DNA from: Chitinophagaceae bacterium
GTDB lineage: Bacteria; Bacteroidota; Bacteroidia; Chitinophagales; Chitinophagaceae
Length of the DNA: 49,787 nucleotides
Direction of reading: 5' to 3'
NCBI GenBank assembly: GCA_947474815.1
Contig: CANJJU010000002.1
Coordinates: forward strand, 1 to 49,787
Shown here: piece by piece, positions 45,101-49,787 of the stretch
Layout of the letters: each line of letters begins with the position of its first letter
Numbering within the stretch: the stretch's first letter is position 1
Made by a program: the position numbers and the translations under genes
Notes under the pieces: generated by a model
What the model was told of the DNA's origin: nothing
Databases searched by the model: none
The model's input: only the letters and a program-made list of their open reading frames with translations

Positions 45101-45118
45101 ATTACCTAATTCATTTAA
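45093..45118. terminator. AT-rich hairpin spanning two convergent stop codons
   Basis: A stem of 10 of 11 pairs (TTAAATAAATT with AATTCATTTAA) and a 4-nt loop ACCT. It covers the stop codon of the acyl-CoA dehydrogenase and that of the opposing 50-aa gene. AT-only pairing makes it weak; it is not a classical GC-rich terminator. Confidence 0.35.
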
Positions 45119-45267
45119 TCGGCAGAGGCTCCAAATAAGCTATCAACAGCTCCCGACATCATTGGAAACTTTTCCTTTACAAAATCTTTGATTGTTTCAA
45201 TGGCTTCTTTTGCTTGCTCATCAGTGATGCCTGTTCTTTCTTTTAGGCTTTCTACTAATTCTTTCAT
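45115..45267 (-). CDS. Small helical protein, 50 aa
   Basis: ATG at 45265-45267 and TAA at 45115-45117. The sequence starts MKELVESLKERTGITDEQ and continues with AKEAIETIKDFVKEKFPMM, then a short Gly/Ser/Ala-rich end. It is charged and helical, with no signal peptide. The codon pattern, in-frame start, and 19-bp distance after relA/spoT support a real co-transcribed gene. No family is recognised with confidence. Confidence 0.65.
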   Translation of the reverse strand: MKELVESLKERTGITDEQAKEAIETIKDFVKEKFPMMSGAVDSLFGASAD

Positions 45268-45286
45268 GGTGAATTTTATTAAGGAG

Positions 45287-47518
45287 TTATTCGATATTGT
45301 ATCTGCTTACTTTGTCAATTCCTGGAAGTGCAAGAAGGTGATTAACGACTTCGTTTAGTTGTTCTTTATCGTTGACAAATATTTTTACGTTTCCTTCAAA
45401 TATGCCATCTTTTGCTTCAATTGTCATTGCCGAAATATTTACTTTCAATTCACCACTCAATAAATTCGTGATTTTATGAATGACTCCCACGTCATCTAGC
45501 CCCACAATTTTTAAGCCTGTTAAGAAAGAGATTTCTTTGTTTTTTGCCCATTTGGTTTTAACTACTCGATGATCATAATTGGCTAGCAATCTAGCTGCAT
45601 TGGGGCAATTGGTTCGATGAATTTTCAATCCTTCTCCCGTAGTAACAAATCCAAACACATCGTCGCCTGGTATTGGTTTGCAGCAATTCGCAAGCGTGTA
45701 CATAATTCGATCGCTGCTTTCGCCGAAAATAATTAATTCAGTGTCTTTTTTATCGCCTGGCTTAAAGCCCTGTAATCCCGTTTTGTCTTCTGTGATTTTT
45801 ACAATCTTTGGGGCAACTATTTTATCGCCATAACTTGAAAAATCTTTTAATTCCTTGAGATCATTTTTTTTGATTGCGATGTCATAAAACAAATCCAAAC
45901 TACTACCAACTTTATAAAAGTTAGTGATTTCTTCCACATTGTTTTGGCTCATGGGCAATCCCATCGAAGACAATTTTCTTTCAAGATTGTATTTTCCTGT
46001 TTCAGCAATTTGTCTTTTTTCTTCTTTTAAAGAATCTTTTATTTTGTTTCGGGCTTTACTTGTAATTACAAATTTTAGCCACTCACTATTGGGTTTTTGT
46101 TTGGCACTCGTTATAATTTCAATTTGGTCGCCACTTCTAAGTTTGTAACTTATGGGTACTAGCTTATGATTTACTTTGGCACCAATACATTTAGATCCCA
46201 CAGCCGTGTGAACACTAAAAGCGAAGTCGAGCGCAGTACCACCAATGGGCAACATTTTAATATCGCCCTTTGGAGTATAAACGTAAATTTCTTCAGTTAA
46301 GAAAGATGTTTTAAAATCTTGTAGAAAATCAAGTGAATTGGTGTCTTGATTTCCGAGCGCTTCTCTGATTTGCTGAAACCACTTATCAAACCTGCTTTCA
46401 TCATCTTTGCCTTCTTTATATTTCCAATGTGCAGCAAGTCCTTTTTCGGCAATTTCATTCATTCTTTTTGTTCGAATTTGCACTTCTACCCATTTACCCA
46501 TTGGTCCCATAACGGTGGTATGAAGTGCTTCATAACCATTGCTTTTTGGGTTGCTCAGCCAATCACGCAATCTTTCTGGTGAGGGGTTGTATTCATCTGT
46601 TATGATGCTATATACTTTCCAGCAGTCTTCTTTTTCTTTTTCTGGTAAAGAGTTTACGATGATTCGAATAGCAAACAAATCGTACACCTCTTCAAATGAC
46701 ACTCCTTTCTTTTTTATTTTAGACCAGATAGAATGTATGCTTTTAGGGCGTCCATAAATTTCAAAATCGAGCTCGGTCTTTTGAATGCTTTCTTTTAATG
46801 GTCTAATAAAATCGTTGATATAGCGAGTGCGTTCTCTTTTAGTGTCCTGCAATTTTTGTGCAATGAGCCGGTAGGTATCGGGCTCCATGTATTTCATTGA
46901 AAGATCTTCCATTTCAGTTTTTACATTGTATAATCCCATTCTATGAGCCAATGGGGCGTATACATATACTGTTTCGGAAGAAATTTTTAATTGCTTTTCT
47001 GTTTTCATGCAATCCAGCGTTCGCATGTTGTGGAGTCTGTCGGCAAGCTTTATGAGAATTACCCTTGGATCATCTGTAAGGGTTAATAATATTTTTTTAA
47101 AATTTTCTGCCTGCTGGGTGGTATTGGCATCCATTACTGATGCAATCTTTGTTAGGCCGTCAACAATTTTTGCAATTTCAGAACCAAATTCTCTTTGTAT
47201 GTCTTCCAGGGTAATGTCGGTATCTTCAACAGTATCGTGCAATAGAGCACAGATACTACTTCTTACTCCTAAGCCAATTTCATCCACGCAAATTTTGGCG
47301 ACTGCTAAAGGGTGTAATATATAGGGCTCTCCACTTTTTCGGCGCATGGTTTTATGCGCTTCAGCAGCCATTTCAAAAGCTGTTCGAAGTAGCACTTTGT
47401 CACCCGGCTTCATTTTTAGTTTCAATACTCTCAATAGGCCACGGTATTCCCTGAGAATTTCTTTTTTCTCTTGCTCTTCAGTAAGGCTATAGGCTGGTAT
47501 GGTATCCGTTTTTTCCAT
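45287..47518 (-). CDS. Bifunctional (p)ppGpp synthetase/hydrolase
   Basis: The Rel/SpoT enzyme of the stringent response. Its 743 residues show the hydrolase HD domain (HPLAVAKICVDEIGLG, LLHDTVEDTDITLEDI), synthetase domain (YGRPKSIHSIWSK, LFAIRIIV, GYEALHTTVMGPMGKWVEVQ), TGS domain (IYVYTPKGDIKMLPIGGTALDFAF), a zinc-finger-type CCKPIPGDDVFGFV, and C-terminal ACT domain (NISAMTIEAKDGIFEG). HD residues look intact, so it should both make and break (p)ppGpp. I use the ATG at 47516-47518; a TTG lies one codon before. Confidence 0.96.
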   Translation of the reverse strand: MEKTDTIPAYSLTEEQEKKEILREYRGLLRVLKLKMKPGDKVLLRTAFEMAAEAHKTMRRKSGEPYILHPLAVAKICVDEIGLGVRSSICALLHDTVEDTDITLEDIQREFGSEIAKIVDGLTKIASVMDANTTQQAENFKKILLTLTDDPRVILIKLADRLHNMRTLDCMKTEKQLKISSETVYVYAPLAHRMGLYNVKTEMEDLSMKYMEPDTYRLIAQKLQDTKRERTRYINDFIRPLKESIQKTELDFEIYGRPKSIHSIWSKIKKKGVSFEEVYDLFAIRIIVNSLPEKEKEDCWKVYSIITDEYNPSPERLRDWLSNPKSNGYEALHTTVMGPMGKWVEVQIRTKRMNEIAEKGLAAHWKYKEGKDDESRFDKWFQQIREALGNQDTNSLDFLQDFKTSFLTEEIYVYTPKGDIKMLPIGGTALDFAFSVHTAVGSKCIGAKVNHKLVPISYKLRSGDQIEIITSAKQKPNSEWLKFVITSKARNKIKDSLKEEKRQIAETGKYNLERKLSSMGLPMSQNNVEEITNFYKVGSSLDLFYDIAIKKNDLKELKDFSSYGDKIVAPKIVKITEDKTGLQGFKPGDKKDTELIIFGESSDRIMYTLANCCKPIPGDDVFGFVTTGEGLKIHRTNCPNAARLLANYDHRVVKTKWAKNKEISFLTGLKIVGLDDVGVIHKITNLLSGELKVNISAMTIEAKDGIFEGNVKIFVNDKEQLNEVVNHLLALPGIDKVSRYNIE

Positions 47519-47641
47519 CAAACAATACGAATTTACTTCAAAAGGCTCAAAGGCAGTAAATTAGGTGCCGTAAAAACATAAATCTTCTCAAAGATTTAAT
47601 AATAAGTTGCCTTTTTGATGCATTTTATATAAGAAAAACCG

Positions 47642-47649
47642 TAGTTTTG
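47642..47649 (+). promoter_or_regulatory. -7 element for tRNA-Leu
   Basis: TAGTTTTG, exact TAnnTTTG, with TTTTTG (47612-47617) 24 nt upstream as a possible, slightly distant, -33 element. The transcript would start near 47655 and carry a pre-tRNA leader of about 45 nt with an inverted repeat GTTTGTA/TACAAAC (47657-47663 and 47687-47693) around a small CTCT/AGAG stem. Confidence 0.55.
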
Positions 47650-47700
47650 CACCCCCGTTTGTAGTTGCTCTTTCAGGAGAGTTTTTTACAAACAACCGTT

Positions 47701-47782
47701 GCGGATGTGGCGAAATTGGCAGACGCACCAGACTTAGGATCTGGCGCCGCGAGGCATGTAGGTTCGACCCCTATCATCCGCA
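47701..47782 (+). tRNA. tRNA-Leu (anticodon TAG)
   Basis: An 82-nt class II tRNA. The acceptor stem GCGGATG/CATCCGC (47701-47707 and 47775-47781) has discriminator A at 47782. Anticodon stem CCAGA/TCTGG (47728-47732, 47740-47744) with loop CTTAGGA gives anticodon TAG (47735-47737), reading CUN leucine codons. A long variable arm and a TTCGA T-loop follow. The 3' CCA is not encoded. Confidence 0.97.
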
Positions 47783-47787
47783 CAGCG

Positions 47788-47878
47788 TAAGTTGATAAGT
47801 TTACAGGTTGACATGTAGGCAGCTTTGTTGCAAACATACAGCCATTGACTTATCAACTTATTTAATTTATCAACTTAT
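47788..47878 (+). repeat. Direct and inverted repeats in the tRNA-Leu to tig spacer
   Basis: TTATCAACTTAT occurs twice as a direct repeat (47850-47861 and 47867-47878). Its reverse complement, extended to 12 of 12 as AAGTTGATAAGT, is at 47789-47800 and pairs perfectly with ACTTATCAACTT (47848-47859). Thus one left arm can pair with either of two right arms. The last copy ends 14 nt before the trigger factor ATG. Confidence 0.75.
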
Positions 47879-47892
47879 CAATCGTTTAAAAA

Positions 47893-49260
47893 ATGGCAAC
47901 AGTAGCAAGAGAAAACATTGGATTATTAACAGACAAATTGACCATTAAAGTCAGCAAAGAAGAATATTTACCTTCTTTTGAAAAGAAGTTGAAAGAATAT
48001 AGCAAAACAGCTAATATCCCCGGCTTTAGAAAAGGAATGGTTCCTACTGGAATGATTAGAAAAATGTATGGTCCTTCTATTTTTAATGAGGAAGTATTAA
48101 GAACCGTTGAAAAAAAGTTGTATACCTATTTGAATGACGAAAAGCCAGAAATTTTTGCTCAGCCCCTTCCATTAGAAAATGATTTAAGTAAAATCGATTT
48201 TAATAATCCTATTGATTATGATTTTGGATTTGAAATGGGATTGAAGCCAAGCTTTAAGATTGCTGATCTTGCTAAAGAAACGCTTACGCTTAATAAAGTA
48301 GATGTAAATGACGAAATGATCACTGAAGAGATCAATCGCATGCAAATAAAAGGCGGAAAGATGATGGAGCCCGAGCAGATTGATAATGAAGAAAATGTTC
48401 TCAATGTATTGTTCTCAGAATCTGGTAAAGACGGACATGTTATAGAAGGCGGTATTAGCAAAGAGAATTCAGTGTTGTTGAAATATTTTACCCCTGCTAT
48501 TCAAAAGCAGTTAATGGGTAAAAAAACTGGCGACAGCTTGGTTTTTCAATTGAGTAAAACATTTGAAGGAGACAAGTTAGACATGATGCTTCAGGATCTT
48601 GGCTTTGAAAAAGGCGATAAAGAGGCTGCTTCAAAATATTTCAAACTTGATTTGGTGAAAGTAGGATTGATAGAAAAGCGCGCCTTGGACGGAGAGTTTT
48701 TCAATGAAATCTATCCTGGCAAAAACATTCAAACAGAAGATGAGCTTCGTGCTATCTTAAAAGAAGAAATAGAAAAATATTGGGGCGCTCAAAGTCGCAA
48801 TCAACTGCACGATCAATTGTATCATTTGTTGTTAGATAAAACAACCATGCAGTTTCCTGAAGCGTTCTTAAAAAAATGGTTGCAAACGGGAGGAGAAAAA
48901 CCTAAGACTGCAGCGGAAGCAGAAGCTGAATTTCCAATGTTTGCTAATCAACTTAAATGGACTTTAATCAGCGATCGATTGATAGTTGATAATAAATTAG
49001 AGGTTAGTCAGGATGAATTAAAGGACTACATGAAAGAAGAAGTGATGCGTTATTTTGGTCAAATGAATATGGGAGAAGACTTAAGTTGGTTAGATAGCTA
49101 TATTGACAGGATGATGAAAGATGAAAAGCAAGTGGACGCTACTTATCGCAGACTAATCACTGAAAAAATATTTTCTTTTATAGAGAAGAGTGTTAAAACT
49201 AAAGAGAAGAAAGTAACTACAGAAGAGTTAACTGCCATGCAACACAATCATCAGCATTAA
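47893..49260 (+). CDS. tig: Trigger factor
   Basis: A ribosome-bound chaperone that meets nascent chains at the exit tunnel. The N-terminal ribosome-binding motif GFRKGMVP (44-51) is present. A middle region (about 150-255) takes the place of the FKBP-type PPIase domain but has poor match to its active-site residues by eye, as is usual in Bacteroidota. The C-terminal helical arms (about 260-445) hold clients; the protein ends in HNHQH. At 455 residues it is full length. Preceded by tRNA-Leu and the repeat-rich spacer. Confidence 0.92.
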   Translation: MATVARENIGLLTDKLTIKVSKEEYLPSFEKKLKEYSKTANIPGFRKGMVPTGMIRKMYGPSIFNEEVLRTVEKKLYTYLNDEKPEIFAQPLPLENDLSKIDFNNPIDYDFGFEMGLKPSFKIADLAKETLTLNKVDVNDEMITEEINRMQIKGGKMMEPEQIDNEENVLNVLFSESGKDGHVIEGGISKENSVLLKYFTPAIQKQLMGKKTGDSLVFQLSKTFEGDKLDMMLQDLGFEKGDKEAASKYFKLDLVKVGLIEKRALDGEFFNEIYPGKNIQTEDELRAILKEEIEKYWGAQSRNQLHDQLYHLLLDKTTMQFPEAFLKKWLQTGGEKPKTAAEAEAEFPMFANQLKWTLISDRLIVDNKLEVSQDELKDYMKEEVMRYFGQMNMGEDLSWLDSYIDRMMKDEKQVDATYRRLITEKIFSFIEKSVKTKEKKVTTEELTAMQHNHQH

Positions 49261-49265
49261 TGCTG
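49252..49265. terminator. Palindrome over the tig stop codon
   Basis: CAGCATTAATGCTG is a perfect 14-bp palindrome covering the tig stop (TAA at 49258-49260). As RNA it forms a 5-bp stem with a 4-nt loop, followed by GTTTAATATTTCTTT. It lies 21 bp past the stop of the opposing RNase G gene and could be a weak bidirectional terminator. Confidence 0.4.
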
Positions 49266-49286
49266 GTTTAATATTTCTTTAGATTA

Positions 49287-49787
49287 TTATAGTTTAATTT
49301 CCTCGCCGCTATTGTCATAAAATCGGAATTCCGTTAAATGACAGTGGTTATTGGCTTTGATTTTAATGCGTTGCTTGTATTTCCAACTCCATTTCAATTT
49401 ACGAGAAGGGAAGCCACTTGTAAGATAAGTATAGATGATAGGATGCACCTCAATTCTTAACCCTTTATGATGTTGCATAATAAGGTAATTAAGGTTTTTC
49501 GATATTTCGTCTTCTAAGATCAGTGTGGATGAAATTTTCCCTGTTCCATTGCAACTAGGACAAACTTCACTTGTATTGATATTCATCTCAGGCTTCATTC
49601 TTTGCCTGGTAATTTGCATTAATCCAAATTTAGTAATTGGAAGAACGGCATGCTTGGCTCTGTCTGACCGCATAAATTCTTCCATTGCATCTGCCAGCTT
49701 TTTCTTGTTCTCCATTAATTTCATATCAATGAAGTCAACCACAATAATACCTCCTAAATCACGCAATCTAAGCTGACGAGCAATTTC
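49287..49787 (-). CDS. rng: Ribonuclease E/G family, C-terminal part (cut by window edge)
   Basis: The C-terminal 166 codons of an RNase G-type endoribonuclease for rRNA maturation and mRNA turnover. The frame is open to the window edge and starts EIARQLRLRDLGGIIVVDF, the catalytic DNase I-like domain, with Asp in VVDFIDM as a metal ligand; CPSCNGTG is the zinc-link motif that joins subunits. The N-terminal S1 domain is outside the window. It converges on tig with 26 bp between stops. Confidence 0.93.
   Translation of the reverse strand, partial: EIARQLRLRDLGGIIVVDFIDMKLMENKKKLADAMEEFMRSDRAKHAVLPITKFGLMQITRQRMKPEMNINTSEVCPSCNGTGKISSTLILEDEISKNLNYLIMQHHKGLRIEVHPIIYTYLTSGFPSRKLKWSWKYKQRIKIKANNHCHLTEFRFYDNSGEEIKL

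Noticed and set aside
47775-47880. tRNA-Leu as an integration site with an attachment repeat
   Set aside because: No second copy of the tRNA 3' end, no integrase and no accessory genes are present; the repeats found are not derived from the tRNA.

Overview
The window comes from an AT-rich member of the Bacteroidota, most likely the Chitinophagaceae. This is inferred from gene content: an LpxC-FabZ fusion, a RicT protein with a Cys-rich N-terminus, GldA, PorX (response regulator fused to PglZ), fused isobutyryl-CoA mutase IcmF, a bacterial heptaprenylglyceryl/geranylgeranylglyceryl phosphate synthase, a LytS/LytTR pair, and TAnnTTTG-type -7 promoter elements. It reads as ordinary, densely packed chromosome. 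I see no insertion sequence, prophage, CRISPR array or integrase.

Layout. 1-10.1 kb, all minus strand: nth (cut by the window edge), a 71-aa protein, DivIC/FtsB, enolase, GldA ATPase, RicT, DNA polymerase III delta', a lipoprotein glutathione peroxidase, a beta-helix-like lipoprotein, ComF and RadA. 10.1-10.8 kb is the longest gene-free stretch and holds several inverted repeats and a candidate long leader. 10.8-16.6 kb: a winged-helix regulator, PdxA, RsmA and IcmF. 16.6-20.4 kb, minus strand: an overlapping arfB-mbnP-mbnH set (release-factor-like protein, MbnP copper protein, di-heme MauG-type peroxidase), then a flippase. 20.5-26.1 kb: PcrB, LytTR regulator and its kinase, RuvB, an OmpR-type regulator and a second di-heme peroxidase. 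26.1-32.8 kb: a possible 25-codon membrane peptide, RecQ, a copper-type P1B ATPase, TsaE, alanine dehydrogenase and an ABC ATPase. 32.8-40.0 kb: lipid A genes lpxA, lpxC-fabZ and lpxD with a DUF5686 outer-membrane protein set between them, and an HD phosphohydrolase. 40.1-45.1 kb, plus strand: PorX, an 89-aa protein, a PhnP-like metallo-hydrolase, a helix-hairpin-helix protein and an acyl-CoA dehydrogenase. 45.1-49.8 kb: a 50-aa gene behind relA/spoT, tRNA-Leu(TAG), trigger factor and RNase G (cut by the window edge).

The genes are mostly housekeeping: replication and repair, envelope lipid A, stringent response, protein folding and rescue, B12-dependent acyl-CoA metabolism, and type IX secretion/gliding control. 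The points most worth a second look are: (i) a TAnnTTTG promoter element placed 3-5 nt before the start codon of at least five genes, predicting leaderless mRNAs; (ii) the arfB-mbnP-mbnH overlapping operon, a copper/kynurenine-type maturation pair outside methanotrophs; (iii) seven of seven convergent gene pairs separated by only 2-26 bp, some with hairpins spanning both stop codons or lying inside the neighbour's coding end; (iv) a terminator whose U-tract touches the nth start codon; (v) repeat-based alternative pairing in the tRNA-Leu to tig spacer; and (vi) two unannotated small ORFs. I do not see a clearly new defence or mobile system here.
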